64,000 bases of DNA from contig NZ_CP009429.1 of the NCBI RefSeq assembly GCF_001314325.1, forward strand, positions 5,110,929 to 5,174,928, written 5' to 3'. Below the pieces are notes generated by a model. The model was not told the origin of the DNA, did not search any database, and saw only the letters and a list, made by a program, of their open reading frames with translations. This document shows positions 49,962-59,110 of the stretch, piece by piece (position 1 is the stretch's first letter; each line of letters opens with the position of its first letter). This DNA is from Sphingopyxis macrogoltabida (GTDB lineage: Bacteria; Pseudomonadota; Alphaproteobacteria; Sphingomonadales; Sphingomonadaceae). A program made the position numbers and the translations under genes.

Positions 49962-52478
49962 ATGGTCGCCGACAGTCCGCCCGATTTCCGCCTGCGCCTG
50001 CGCCGCGACAGCAATGCCGTCATCGGGTGGTTTCGCGACATGTGGATGCGGCGCTGGTTTCGCTGGCTCGGCTATCTCGCGCTCGCCGGCTTGCTCGGCA
50101 TCTTGCTGATCTGGCTGATTTTCGCGCGCAATCTGCCGTCGGTCGACCAGCTTCGCGATTATGAGCCGCCGCTGCCGACGATGGTCCGCGATGCCGAGGG
50201 CAAGCCCGTCCACACCTATGCCCGCGAACGCCGCGTCCAGCTCGAATATAGCGAATATCCGCAGCTCCTCGTCCGCGCCTATCTCGCCGCCGAGGACCGT
50301 ACCTTCTTCGAACATGGCGGCATCGACTATCCGGGTATCGCCAGCGCGATCCTGACCAACCTCAGCAACGGCGGCCGCCCGGTCGGCGCCTCGACGATCA
50401 CCCAGCAGGTCGCGAAGAACCTGCTGCTGACCAACGAGCTCAGCTACACGCGCAAGATTCGCGAGGTCATCCTTGCCCGCCGCATCGAGGGGGCGCTCAG
50501 CAAGGAGCAGATCCTCGAACTCTATCTCAACGAGATTCCGCTCGGGCGACGGAGCTTCGGCGTGCAGGCGGCGAGCCGCGCCTATTTCGACAAGGACGTC
50601 GACCAGCTCAAGCTCCACGAAATGGCGTTCCTCGCCATCCTGCCCAAGGCGCCCGAAACCTATGGCCGCGCGCGCAACGCCGACAAGGCGATCGCACGGC
50701 GCAATTTCGTGCTCGGCGAAATGTATCGCAACGGCTGGATCACTGCGGCGCAGCGCGACGCGGCGCAGGCGATGCCGCTCGGCCTCACCAACAGCGGCAA
50801 CACGGCGATCGCGCAGGTCGGCGGCTATTATATGGAAGAGGTGCGGCGCCAGCTCATCGCCGAATTCGGCGAAACCGCGGCCGACGGCCCGCACAGCGTC
50901 TATGCCGGCGGCCTCTGGGTCCGCACCGCCTATGACGGCAAGATGCAGGCTGCGGCCGCGAATGCGCTGCGCCGCGGCTTGATGCGCTATGATGCCGGCA
51001 AGGGCTGGTCGGGGCCGATCGCGACGATCGAGGCCGACGACCAGTGGCAGAGCCGCCTTGCGTCGAGCTTCATCGGCATCGATTACGACAATTGGCGGAT
51101 CGCCGCAGTGCTGTCTAAATCGGGCGGCGAGGCGCAGATCGGCTTCGCCAATGGCGACACCGGCCGCCTGCCCGCGAGCGCCGCGACGCTCGGCTATCGC
51201 AAGACCGGCGGCAGCGCTTTTTCGGCGATGCGTCCTGGCGACCTGATCGCGGTCAAGGCGACCGGAAACGGCGTCTATGCCCTCCGCAACATTCCCGAAG
51301 TGTCGGGTGGCTTCGTGGCCGAAAGCCCGCATTCGGGGCGTATCTATGCGATGCAGGGCGGTTTCGATGTGCGCCTGTCGCCGTTCAACCGGGCGACGCA
51401 GGCCGAACGCCAGCCGGGCTCGACGATCAAGCCCTTCGTCTATGCGACCGCGCTCGACAACGGCATGACCCCCGCGACGATGATCGTCGATGGCCCCTTC
51501 TGCGTCTATCAGGGCGCCAGCCTCGGCAACAAATGCTTCCGCAACTTCGGCGGCGGCGGCGGTTCGGGCGAACATACGATGCGCTGGGGCCTCGAACAGT
51601 CGCGCAACCTGATGACGGTGCGCACCGCGAGCCAGGTCGGGATGGAACCGATCGTCGACACGATCAAGACGATGGGCATCGGCACCCACGAACCCTATCT
51701 TTCGACCGCGCTCGGCGCCGGATCGACGACGGTCGAGAAGATGACCAATGCCTTTGCCATGCTGGCGAACCATGGTCGCGAGCTGAAACCGCGTGTGATC
51801 GACTATGCGCAGGATCGCCGCGGCAAGGTGGTGTTCCCGGCGAAGTGGAAGCCGTGCGAAGGCTGCAACAAGAAGGATTGGGACGGCCGGCCGATGCCGC
51901 GCTTCGCCAAGTCGGGCAAGCAGCTCATGGATCCGATGACCGCCTATCAGGTCGTCCATATGCTCGAGGGCGTCGTCCAGCGCGGCACCGCGGTGCGGCT
52001 GCGCGACCTCGGCATGCCGCTGTTCGGCAAGACCGGCACCACCTCGGGACCGAAGGACGCCTGGTTCGTCGGCGGGACGCCCGATGTCGTCGCGGGCGTC
52101 TATATCGGCTTCGACCAGCCGCGGAACATGGGCGGCTATGTGCAGGGCGGCAGTATGGCCGCGCCGATCTTCAAGCAGTTTTTCGAGGAATCGCTCGCCG
52201 ACCGCCAGCCGGTGCCGTTCACCGCGCCGAAGGGTGTGCGCATGGTGCGCATCGACCGCCAGTCGGGCCGCCGCGTCTATGGCAGCTGGCCGGGCAGCGA
52301 TCCCAAGGCGGCGATCATCTGGGAAGCGTTCAAGCCCGAAAGCGAGCCGCGGCGGACGATCCGCGAAGAAGAAATCAAGCCGGTCAAGACGCCCAAACGG
52401 CAGGACGTTCCCGTCCAGCAGGGCAATGGCCGGCGCAGCGACAGCGATTTTCTGGAGGATCGCGGCGGCATCATCTGA
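49962..52478 (+). CDS. mrcA: Penicillin-binding protein 1A (bifunctional transglycosylase/transpeptidase)
   Basis: An 838-residue class A PBP. A cytoplasmic N-terminus (~40 residues) and one transmembrane helix (WLGYLALAGLLGILLIWLIF) precede the GT51 domain (catalytic Glu in AAEDRTFFEHGGIDY, then GASTITQQ, EGALSKEQILELYLNEIPLG). An OB-like insert follows and then the transpeptidase domain with PGSTIKPF (SxxK), EQSRNLM (SxN) and LFGKTGTTSGPKDAWF (KTG). A disordered C-terminal tail ends the protein. It polymerises and crosslinks peptidoglycan. Confidence 0.96.
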   Translation: MVADSPPDFRLRLRRDSNAVIGWFRDMWMRRWFRWLGYLALAGLLGILLIWLIFARNLPSVDQLRDYEPPLPTMVRDAEGKPVHTYARERRVQLEYSEYPQLLVRAYLAAEDRTFFEHGGIDYPGIASAILTNLSNGGRPVGASTITQQVAKNLLLTNELSYTRKIREVILARRIEGALSKEQILELYLNEIPLGRRSFGVQAASRAYFDKDVDQLKLHEMAFLAILPKAPETYGRARNADKAIARRNFVLGEMYRNGWITAAQRDAAQAMPLGLTNSGNTAIAQVGGYYMEEVRRQLIAEFGETAADGPHSVYAGGLWVRTAYDGKMQAAAANALRRGLMRYDAGKGWSGPIATIEADDQWQSRLASSFIGIDYDNWRIAAVLSKSGGEAQIGFANGDTGRLPASAATLGYRKTGGSAFSAMRPGDLIAVKATGNGVYALRNIPEVSGGFVAESPHSGRIYAMQGGFDVRLSPFNRATQAERQPGSTIKPFVYATALDNGMTPATMIVDGPFCVYQGASLGNKCFRNFGGGGGSGEHTMRWGLEQSRNLMTVRTASQVGMEPIVDTIKTMGIGTHEPYLSTALGAGSTTVEKMTNAFAMLANHGRELKPRVIDYAQDRRGKVVFPAKWKPCEGCNKKDWDGRPMPRFAKSGKQLMDPMTAYQVVHMLEGVVQRGTAVRLRDLGMPLFGKTGTTSGPKDAWFVGGTPDVVAGVYIGFDQPRNMGGYVQGGSMAAPIFKQFFEESLADRQPVPFTAPKGVRMVRIDRQSGRRVYGSWPGSDPKAAIIWEAFKPESEPRRTIREEEIKPVKTPKRQDVPVQQGNGRRSDSDFLEDRGGII

Positions 52479-52565
52479 CCCGCGGAATCTGACGTACGGG
52501 CAGGGGCTTTTCCGGCGGCCCGCCAGCCACTATGGCCGGTCCCTAATATTTTCAGGAGCAAGGAC

Positions 52566-53693
52566 ATGCGCGCCGAAGCGCAGGATCATATCGACAAGAT
52601 TGGCGCCGCGCTGGCGCTGCTGCGCCGCTTTCTCGACTGGGACCGCGCGGTACGGCGGCTCGACGAACTCAACGCGAAGGTCGAGGACCCGACGCTGTGG
52701 AACGACGCCAAGGCCGCGCAAGAGGTCATGCGCGAACGCCGCCGCCTCGACGAGGCGATCACCGCGACGCGTGCGATCGAAACCGAATGCGCCGACACCG
52801 CCGAGCTGATCGAGCTCGCCGAAATGGAAGGCGACGAGGCGATGGTCGACGAGGCGGTCGCGTCGCTGGCGACGCTCGCCGCGCGCGCCGAGGAAGACAA
52901 GATCAAGGCGTTGCTCGCGGGCGAGGCCGACGCCAACGACGCCTATATCGAAGTCCATGCCGGCGCCGGCGGCACCGAAAGCCAGGACTGGGCCGAAATG
53001 CTCCAGCGCATGTACAGCCGCTGGGCCGAGAAGCGCGGGTTGAAGGTCGAACTGGTCGAATATCAGGCGGGCGAACAGGCGGGCATCAAATCGGCGACGA
53101 TGCTGGTGAAGGGCGAAAACGCCTATGGCTATGCGAAGACCGAAAGCGGCGTTCATCGCCTCGTCCGCATCTCGCCCTACGACAGCTCGGCGCGCCGCCA
53201 CACGAGCTTTTCGTCGGTGTGGGTCTATCCGGTGATCGACGACAATATCGATATCGAGATCAACGAAGGCGATCTCAAGATCGATACCTATCGTGCCTCG
53301 GGCGCGGGCGGCCAGCACGTCAACACCACCGATTCGGCGGTGCGTATCACGCACATCCCGACCGGCATCGTCGTCGCGTCGCAGAACGACCGCTCGCAGC
53401 ACAAGAACCGCGCGACCGCGATGGGGATGCTGAAGGCACGGATGTACGAGGCCGAGTTGCAGAAGCGCGAGGCCGCGGCGTCGGGCGAATATCAGGCGAA
53501 GACCGAAATCGGCTGGGGCCACCAGATTCGCTCCTATGTCCTCCAGCCCTATCAGCTCGTGAAGGATCTGCGCACCGGAGTGACGTCGACCGCGCCCGGC
53601 GACGTGCTCGACGGCGCGCTCGACCCGTTCATGGCGGCGGCGCTGTCGCAGAAGGTGACCGGCGAAAAGGTCGACGTCGAGGACATCGACTGA
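52566..53693 (+). CDS. prfB: Peptide chain release factor 2
   Basis: A 375-residue class I release factor reading UAA and UGA. The GGQ catalytic loop is [20 protein letters not shown] near 245, and the stop-codon recognition tripeptide appears as SPY ([15 protein letters not shown] near 205) rather than the E. coli SPF. The frame is continuous; there is no in-frame UGA or programmed +1 frameshift as in E. coli. It follows mrcA by 87 bases and its stop overlaps the next start (TGATG at 53691-53695). Confidence 0.96.
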   Translation: MRAEAQDHIDKIGAALALLRRFLDWDRAVRRLDELNAKVEDPTLWNDAKAAQEVMRERRRLDEAITATRAIETECADTAELIELAEMEGDEAMVDEAVASLATLAARAEEDKIKALLAGEADANDAYIEVHAGAGGTESQDWAEMLQRMYSRWAEKRGLKVELVEYQAGEQAGIKSATMLVKGENAYGYAKTESGVHRLVRISPYDSSARRHTSFSSVWVYPVIDDNIDIEINEGDLKIDTYRASGAGGQHVNTTDSAVRITHIPTGIVVASQNDRSQHKNRATAMGMLKARMYEAELQKREAAASGEYQAKTEIGWGHQIRSYVLQPYQLVKDLRTGVTSTAPGDVLDGALDPFMAAALSQKVTGEKVDVEDID

Positions 53694-54409
53694 TGCAGCG
53701 CGCGGCCCTTCTTGCCGCGCTCCTGCTGCTGGCCGGCGGCTGCGATGCCCCATGGGATTCGGGCAGCGACCGCCTCGAAACCTCGCGCGAATTCCCGCCC
53801 GCCGACCGGCCCGTCGCGCCGACCGTGTCGACCAAATGGTCGACCGAGGAAGCGCGCGACCGGGTCAACGAGGCCGAGGATGTCATGGATTCGGCCGACG
53901 TCCGCCCCGACATGACCGTCGCCGACATCGGCGCGGGCGACGGCTATTACACGGTGCGCCTCGCGCAGCGGGTCGGCGTCGGCGGCCGCGTGCTGGCGCA
54001 GGACATCATGCCCGAGGTGATCGAACGGCTCGCCGACCGCGTCGCGCGCGAGCGGCTCGACAATGTCTCGATCAAGCTCGGCGCGGTCGACGACCCGCGG
54101 CTTCCCGCCGCCAGCTTCGACCGCGTCTTCATGGTCCATATGTATCACGAGATCGGCGAGCCCTATGCCTTCCTGTGGCGGCTGCGCCCGGCGCTGCGCA
54201 AGGGCGGGCAGGTGATCGTCGTCGACGGCGACCGCCCGATTGCCCAGCACGGCACCCCGTTCCGCCTGCTCGTCTGCGAGTTCGAGGCGGTGGGGTACAA
54301 GCTGGTGTCGTACGACGACAAGCAGCATGCCGGCGGTTATCTGGCGCGCTTCGTGCCGAGCGGCAAACGCCCCGCGCCCGACGCGATCACGGTTTGCGCC
54401 AATCCCTGA
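53693..54409 (+). CDS. SAM-dependent methyltransferase-like protein with lipoprotein-type signal
   Basis: A 238-residue protein. The N-terminus [20 protein letters not shown] is a lipoprotein-like signal with Cys17 and Asp at +2. A class I methyltransferase fold follows: VADIGAGDGYYTVRLAQRVG (motif I, ~76-95), RVLAQDIMPEVIERL (motif II acidic residue), SIKLGAVDDPRLPAASFDRV and VFMVHMYHEIGEP, RLRPALRKGGQVIVVDGDR. AdoMet is not expected outside the cytoplasm, which makes the localisation puzzling. Translationally coupled to prfB, but not related to PrmC, which methylates release factors. Confidence 0.85.
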   Translation: MQRAALLAALLLLAGGCDAPWDSGSDRLETSREFPPADRPVAPTVSTKWSTEEARDRVNEAEDVMDSADVRPDMTVADIGAGDGYYTVRLAQRVGVGGRVLAQDIMPEVIERLADRVARERLDNVSIKLGAVDDPRLPAASFDRVFMVHMYHEIGEPYAFLWRLRPALRKGGQVIVVDGDRPIAQHGTPFRLLVCEFEAVGYKLVSYDDKQHAGGYLARFVPSGKRPAPDAITVCANP

Positions 54410-54414
54410 AGGGT

Positions 54415-54780
54415 TCAGTAAACCAGCAGTTGATCGGGGCTATCCACACCTGCCAGAAAGCCGACAAGCCCCGCAGCACGGACATGCGGCGGCATTTCGG
54501 GCGCGGTGAGGCCGGCGAGCGCCATTCCCGACTGGCAGGCGAACAGGCCGACGTCCATCGCTGCGGCCTCTTCGATCATCGAAGCGAGGTCGGGCTGCCC
54601 GGCGGCATTTCGCGCAGCGTCGCCGGCAAAGCCGACCGGCGGCCGCAGCAGCGCGACCGCTTCGCCCTGCATGAAGAGGCGGGTCGGCGCGCCGAGCGCC
54701 GCTGCCGCCATCGCGGTTTCGAGCGCGGCATAGAGGCGGGCGCCATCGGCGCAGGCGACGATGATGTTCAGCGGTGGCAT
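54415..54780 (-). CDS. DsrE/DsrF-family protein
   Basis: A 121-residue protein starting MPPLNIIVACADGARLYAAL. It has the small alpha/beta DsrE fold (GAPTRLFMQGEAVALL near 30, MDVGLFACQSGMALAGL near 80) with Cys87 in the position of the sulphur-carrying Cys of TusD/DsrE proteins. It may shuttle sulphur. The start overlaps the 3' end of the MoeB-like gene by 13 bases, consistent with a shared role in sulphur-carrier chemistry. Last gene of the ccdA-ccdB-coaBC-dut-moeB run. Confidence 0.82.
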   Translation of the reverse strand: MPPLNIIVACADGARLYAALETAMAAAALGAPTRLFMQGEAVALLRPPVGFAGDAARNAAGQPDLASMIEEAAAMDVGLFACQSGMALAGLTAPEMPPHVRAAGLVGFLAGVDSPDQLLVY

Positions 54781-55517
54781 ATCGGGCACTCGGGATCCTT
54801 GCCGACGGAAACCTCGCGCCAGCGCCGCTCGAGCATGTCGACGATCGCCAGCCGCCCGGCGAGCGATCGCCCCCAGCCGCTCAGCGCACGCACCGCCTCG
54901 AGCGCCGCCATCGTCCCGACCATCCCCGCCAACGCGCCCATCACGCCGGTCTCGGCGCAATTGACGCCTTCCTGCGCCGGGTCGTTGCCGACGAGGCAGG
55001 CGTAGCAGGGGGCGTCGGCGCGCCAGCCTTCGTAAAGCGCGACCTGCCCCTCGAACGCGCCGATCGCGGCCGAGAGCAGGGGGTTTTTCAGCGCAACGGC
55101 GGCGCGATTGACCGCCAGGCGGGTCGCGAAATTGTCGCAGCCGTCGAGGATCAGGCCGGCGCCCGCAAGCAGCGTTTCGGCATTGCCGTCGTCGAGGCGC
55201 CGGACCACGGCGACGGCCTCGACATGCGGGTTGATCCGCTTCGCTGCTGCCGCCGCGACGTCCGCTTTGGACTTGCCGATATCGGCGTCGGTGAACAGCG
55301 GCTGGCGCTGCAGATTGCTGAGTTCGACATGATCGTGATCGATGATCGTCAGCCGCCCGACCCCGGCCGCAGCGAGATAGGTGATCGCCGGGCAACCGAT
55401 GCCGCCCGCGCCGATGATCGCGACATGGCTCGCCTTCAGCTTCGCCTGGCCGGCACCGCCAAAGGCGGGCAGGACGATCTGGCGCGCATAACGGTCGAGT
55501 TCGGCGTCGCTGAGCAA
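54768..55517 (-). CDS. HesA/MoeB/ThiF-family adenylyltransferase
   Basis: A 249-residue E1-like enzyme. The ATP-binding loop is VAIIGAGGIGCPAITYLAAA (~33-52), the adenylation site LILDGCDNFATRLAVN near 128, and zinc ligands are visible as CYAC near 171 and the C-terminal CPICHR. A Cys in the crossover loop (GVNCAETG) may be the thioester/persulphide Cys. It activates the C-terminus of a ubiquitin-like sulphur carrier (MoaD or ThiS). No rhodanese domain is fused. Confidence 0.92.
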   Translation of the reverse strand: MLSDAELDRYARQIVLPAFGGAGQAKLKASHVAIIGAGGIGCPAITYLAAAGVGRLTIIDHDHVELSNLQRQPLFTDADIGKSKADVAAAAAKRINPHVEAVAVVRRLDDGNAETLLAGAGLILDGCDNFATRLAVNRAAVALKNPLLSAAIGAFEGQVALYEGWRADAPCYACLVGNDPAQEGVNCAETGVMGALAGMVGTMAALEAVRALSGWGRSLAGRLAIVDMLERRWREVSVGKDPECPICHR

Positions 55518-55519
55518 GC

Positions 55520-56053
55520 CTACTCGCCCGGGCGCCGCAGCGGCATCGCAGAGAGCGAGGCGACCCCCGCGGGCTCCGCCTCGTCCTCCGCGGGCTCGGC
55601 GGCTTCGCTCGTCACCCCGGTCGAACCGAACCCGCCCGCACCGCGTGCGGTTTCGTCGAGGCTGGCGATCTCGACAAAAGCGGCGCGCTGTACCGGCGCC
55701 GGCACCAGTTGCGCGATACGGTCGCCGCGCCTGATCTCGAAATTATCGTCGCCCAAATTGGCGAGGATCACCTTCACCTCGCCGCGATAGTCGCTGTCGA
55801 TCGTTCCCGGCGTGTTGAGACAGGTGATGCCGTGCTTGAGCGCGAGGCCCGAGCGCGGGCGCACCTGCACCTCGTAACCGGCGGGGATCGCGATCGCGAA
55901 GCCGGTCGCGACCGCGTGGCGGGTGCCGGGACGGATGGTCAGCGTCTCGGCCGCGACGACGTCCATCCCCGCGGCGCCATCGGAGGCATAGGCGGGCAGC
56001 GGCAGGCCGCCGCCGTTGGGCAGCCGCTGGATGGCGATTTCAATCGGCGTCAT
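55520..56053 (-). CDS. dut: dUTP diphosphatase
   Basis: A 177-residue trimeric dUTPase with all five motifs: [10 protein letters not shown] (1), RPRSGLA (2), [19 protein letters not shown] (3), GDRIAQLV (4) and the flexible GAGGFGSTG (5). Beyond motif 5 it has an extra ~28-residue acidic, Ala/Glu-rich tail, so it is longer than the usual ~150. ATG 56053 overlaps the 3' end of coaBC by 14 bases; an ATG at 56089 would extend it. It keeps dUTP low and feeds dTMP synthesis. Confidence 0.95.
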   Translation of the reverse strand: MTPIEIAIQRLPNGGGLPLPAYASDGAAGMDVVAAETLTIRPGTRHAVATGFAIAIPAGYEVQVRPRSGLALKHGITCLNTPGTIDSDYRGEVKVILANLGDDNFEIRRGDRIAQLVPAPVQRAAFVEIASLDETARGAGGFGSTGVTSEAAEPAEDEAEPAGVASLSAMPLRRPGE

Positions 56054-57320
56054 GAGTGGATTCTGGGGGTGCGCGGGTGTCGAGTTCATCGGCAATCTTT
56101 TCCATCAGTTTGCGGGCGACGGCGTCCTTGGACAGCCGGTCCCAGCTATCGACGCCCTCTGGCGTCACGATATGCACGCGGTTCGTTTCGCCGCCCATCG
56201 GGTCGGCGGACACGTCGTTGGCGACGATCCAGTCGCATCCCTTGCGTGCCAGCTTCGCTTCGGCATGCGCGATGACGTCGTTGGTCTCGGCGGCAAAGCC
56301 GATCAGCAGCGCCGGGCGCTGCGGGCTCCTGGCGACGCCCGCAAGGATGTCCGGGTTTTCGGCGAGCGCGAGCGGCGGGACGGCGCCGCTGCCGTCCTTC
56401 TTGATCTTTTGCGCCGCGGTGTCGGCGGCGCGCCAGTCGGCGACCGCGGCGACCATGATCGCGGCATCGACGGGCAGGCCCTGCTCGACCTCCGCCGCCA
56501 TCTCGCGCGCGGTTTCGACATCGACGCGGATCACGCCGGGCGGCGTCGGCAGCGGCACCGGGCCCGCGATCAACAGCACCTCGGCACCCGCTTCGGCGGC
56601 GGCGGCGGCGATGGCAAAACCCTGCTTCCCGCTCGACCGGTTGGCGATGTAGCGCACCGGGTCGATCGGCTCGTGCGTCGGGCCCGCGGTGATCAGGATG
56701 CGGCGGCCGTGCAGCGGGCGGTGATTCGCCTCGGAAAAATCCGGCTGGCCGTCGAGCAGCGACGCGGCGGGTGCGCCGGTGAGCGCCTTCTCGATCGCCG
56801 CGAAAATTGCCTCGGGCTCGGGCAGCCGGCCCGGACCATATTCGCCGCACGCCATTTCGCCCTCGTCGGGCTCCAGCACCGTCACCCCGTCGCCGCGCAG
56901 GATCGCGACATTACGCTGCGTCGCGGCGTGCAGCCACATGCGGACATTCATCGCGGGCGCCGCGAGCACGGGCTTGTCGGTCGCGAGCAGTAATGTCGTC
57001 GCGAGGTCGTCGGCTTGTCCCCCCGCCATCTTCGCGAGCAGGTCGGCGGTCGCGGGCGCGACGACGACCAGATCGGCCTCGCGGCTGAGCTGGATATGCC
57101 CCATCTCGACCTCGTCCTTGAGGTCGAAGAGGCTGGTATAGACCTTGTTCTCGCTCAGCGCGGCGAGCGTCAACGGGGTCACGAACTGTTCGCCCGCGCG
57201 CGTCAGCACGCAGCGCACGACATGCCCCGACTTGCGCAGCAGGCGGACGAGTTCGATACTCTTGTAAGCGGCGATGCCGCCGCCGATGATCAGCAGGATG
57301 CGTTTCGCGGCCATCGTCAA
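56040..57320 (-). CDS. coaBC: Bifunctional phosphopantothenoylcysteine decarboxylase/synthetase
   Basis: A 426-residue CoA-biosynthesis enzyme. The N-terminal CoaC flavoprotein domain ([20 protein letters not shown] at ~12-31, then the substrate-binding PAMNVRMW, and the catalytic Cys in [15 protein letters not shown] near 157) decarboxylates phosphopantothenoylcysteine. The C-terminal CoaB domain ([30 protein letters not shown], and KIKKDG) ligates cysteine to phosphopantothenate with CTP. The enzyme is essential. Its ATG overlaps the stop of the ccdB toxin gene (ATGA at 57317-57320). Confidence 0.96.
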   Translation of the reverse strand: MTMAAKRILLIIGGGIAAYKSIELVRLLRKSGHVVRCVLTRAGEQFVTPLTLAALSENKVYTSLFDLKDEVEMGHIQLSREADLVVVAPATADLLAKMAGGQADDLATTLLLATDKPVLAAPAMNVRMWLHAATQRNVAILRGDGVTVLEPDEGEMACGEYGPGRLPEPEAIFAAIEKALTGAPAASLLDGQPDFSEANHRPLHGRRILITAGPTHEPIDPVRYIANRSSGKQGFAIAAAAAEAGAEVLLIAGPVPLPTPPGVIRVDVETAREMAAEVEQGLPVDAAIMVAAVADWRAADTAAQKIKKDGSGAVPPLALAENPDILAGVARSPQRPALLIGFAAETNDVIAHAEAKLARKGCDWIVANDVSADPMGGETNRVHIVTPEGVDSWDRLSKDAVARKLMEKIADELDTRAPPESTHDAD

Positions 57321-57613
57321 ACCCCCGTCAGCAGCATATCGACCGCATTCAATATATCGTAGCGCGATTCGGCCAGCGAAGCGACGCGTTGGCCCAATTC
57401 GCGGGTATCGACCGCCGATGCGAGCTGCGTCGCCATGATATGGTGCCGGCCTTCAATCTCGAAAACCGGATGCAGGCGCGTCAGCTTCTGCGCCGTCTGC
57501 GTCGGAACCAGCGGAATGACGAAGCGCGTCTCGAAATGCCCCAGCAGGTCGCTCTGGCAATCGAGCAGCAATTCGGTTCCGGCGCGGCTGCGGTGAACGT
57601 CGAATTGCGGCAT
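57317..57613 (-). CDS. ccdB: CcdB-family toxin
   Basis: A 98-residue homologue of plasmid F CcdB, which poisons DNA gyrase: MPQFDVHRSRAGTELLLDCQ, SDLLGHFETRFVIPLVP and IMATQLASAVDTRELGQRVA align along its whole length. The C-terminal three residues that F CcdB needs to kill (Trp99-Gly100-Ile101) are here Thr-Gly-Val, so the key Trp is missing and gyrase poisoning may be reduced or absent. It is overlapped on both sides: start with ccdA stop (TGATG at 57611-57615), stop with coaBC start. Confidence 0.9.
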   Translation of the reverse strand: MPQFDVHRSRAGTELLLDCQSDLLGHFETRFVIPLVPTQTAQKLTRLHPVFEIEGRHHIMATQLASAVDTRELGQRVASLAESRYDILNAVDMLLTGV

Positions 57614-57858
57614 CAGAACAGCCGGTATTTGGCGAGCGGCAGGCCATGCTCGCGCGTATAGGCGTTCCAGCTTTCGATCGCGGCGCGATTTTCTTCCTGC
57701 CACGCCGCCGCACGCAGCTTCTTGACCTCGGCCGCCAGCCCGCCCTGACAGGCTTCGCTGACGTTGATGCCGAGACGCTTGGCTTCTTCGACCAGATCGG
57801 CGCTCAGCGACACATTGGTCGCTTTCTTGGGGCCTTCGAATCGCGACGGGCGGTTCAT
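57613..57858 (-). CDS. ccdA: CcdA-family antitoxin
   Basis: An 81-residue antitoxin: an N-terminal ribbon-helix-helix DNA-binding region (KKATNVSLSADLVEEAKRLG, ~11-30; INVSEACQGGL) and a C-terminal toxin-binding tail (WQEENRAAIESWNAYTREHG) ending LAKYRLF. AGGAG lies six bases before ATG 57858, so 57858 is preferred to the ATG at 57864. It should neutralise CcdB and autorepress the promoter upstream, which would place ccdB and coaBC under the same control. Confidence 0.9.
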   Translation of the reverse strand: MNRPSRFEGPKKATNVSLSADLVEEAKRLGINVSEACQGGLAAEVKKLRAAAWQEENRAAIESWNAYTREHGLPLAKYRLF

Positions 57859-57925
57859 CGCCATCTCCTTTGCGCATGATATATGCGCAGGCAGGCCGCA
57901 GTTCAATTGGACAGCTTATTTGCGC

Positions 57926-59053
57926 TCATTTGCGCCAGGTCAGGACCGACGACATGGCGAAGTTCCAGATCGCACCGACGAGCACCCCGGCAACGCCCGC
58001 AACCCACCAGCGTTCGTCATGCCCGGCCACCCATGTCCCGATGCCGATATTGGCGACCGCACCGAGCGCCGAGATCGCATAGAAGGTTGCAAGCCCGGCG
58101 AGCATGCGCCAGCCCTTCAGCTTGCGGTCGGCGTAGGTGAAGCTGTTGTTGAGGAAAAAGTTGAACGCGATTGCGACGACGACCGCCATGGTCTGCGCCG
58201 CGACGAAGGGTTCGCCAAGCCCGAGCATAGAACGCAGCACTGCCAGATGGACGAACACGCCGAGCCCGCCGACGCTCAGGAATTTGAGCAGGCGGACGGG
58301 GACGAAGCGGCCGATCGTCTTGTCGGCGATCAGTTCGAGATATTCGGCGACGACGCGCGCACCGATCTTGCTTTCGCCCGCTTCGCGGCTGCGGAATTGA
58401 TAGGGTATTTCGGCGACCTTGAGCGCGGTGGGCGCCGAGGCGAGGATGTCGATCAATATCTTGAAGCCGATCGCCGACAGCCGCGGCAGCGCGCGTTCGA
58501 ATGCGTCGCGGCGGATCGCGAAGAAACCGCTCATCGGGTCGCTGACATCGGTGCCGAGCGCGATCTGGCCGGCGCGCGTCGCGATACGGCTCATCCGTAC
58601 CCGGCCCGCGGCCCAGTCGCCGGTGCCGCCGCCGTCGACGTAGCGCGTACCGACCGCAACCTCGGCGCCACCCGTCTCGACGGCGTCGATCAGGCGCGGC
58701 AGCGCGTCTTCGTCGTGCTGGAGGTCGCCGTCCATGACGACGATCACCGGCGCTGCGGTCGCCAATATGCCCTCGACCACCGCCGATGACAGGCCCCGGC
58801 GCCCGATGCGCTGCACGATGCGGACATGGCGCGATGTCCGGCCGAGCCGGCGGACGAGGTCGCTGGTTCCGTCGGCCGAATTGTCGTCGACGAAGACAAC
58901 TTCCCAGCCGCGCCCTGCGAGCACGACCGACAATCGCTCGATCAGCCGCTCGACATTCGCCGCTTCGTTGAGCGTCGGGACGATGACGGCGACTGCGAGC
59001 GGCAGCGTTTCGGCGGCATATATCGGTGCGGCAAGCGTGGCGTTGTGGCGCAT
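57926..59053 (-). CDS. Family 2 glycosyltransferase fused to a GtrA-like membrane domain
   Basis: A 375-residue protein. The N-terminal GT-A domain (~17-240) has VAVIVPTLNEAANVERLIER, VVFVDDNSADGTSDLV and VVMDGDLQHDEDALPRLIDA (D-x-D) as in dolichyl-phosphate mannose synthase-like enzymes. The C-terminal GtrA domain (~250-370) has four transmembrane helices (FLSVGGLGVFVHLAVLRSML, then NFFLNNSFTYADRKLKGWRM). Such fusions make a polyprenyl-phosphate sugar at the inner membrane and help flip it. It may supply the neighbouring membrane protein. Confidence 0.92.
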   Translation of the reverse strand: MRHNATLAAPIYAAETLPLAVAVIVPTLNEAANVERLIERLSVVLAGRGWEVVFVDDNSADGTSDLVRRLGRTSRHVRIVQRIGRRGLSSAVVEGILATAAPVIVVMDGDLQHDEDALPRLIDAVETGGAEVAVGTRYVDGGGTGDWAAGRVRMSRIATRAGQIALGTDVSDPMSGFFAIRRDAFERALPRLSAIGFKILIDILASAPTALKVAEIPYQFRSREAGESKIGARVVAEYLELIADKTIGRFVPVRLLKFLSVGGLGVFVHLAVLRSMLGLGEPFVAAQTMAVVVAIAFNFFLNNSFTYADRKLKGWRMLAGLATFYAISALGAVANIGIGTWVAGHDERWWVAGVAGVLVGAIWNFAMSSVLTWRK

Positions 59054-59110
59054 GAGCCCTCATCTGGTCCGGTCGGAATCGCCGTGAGGCGACCGCCACG
59101 GCATAGGGGG

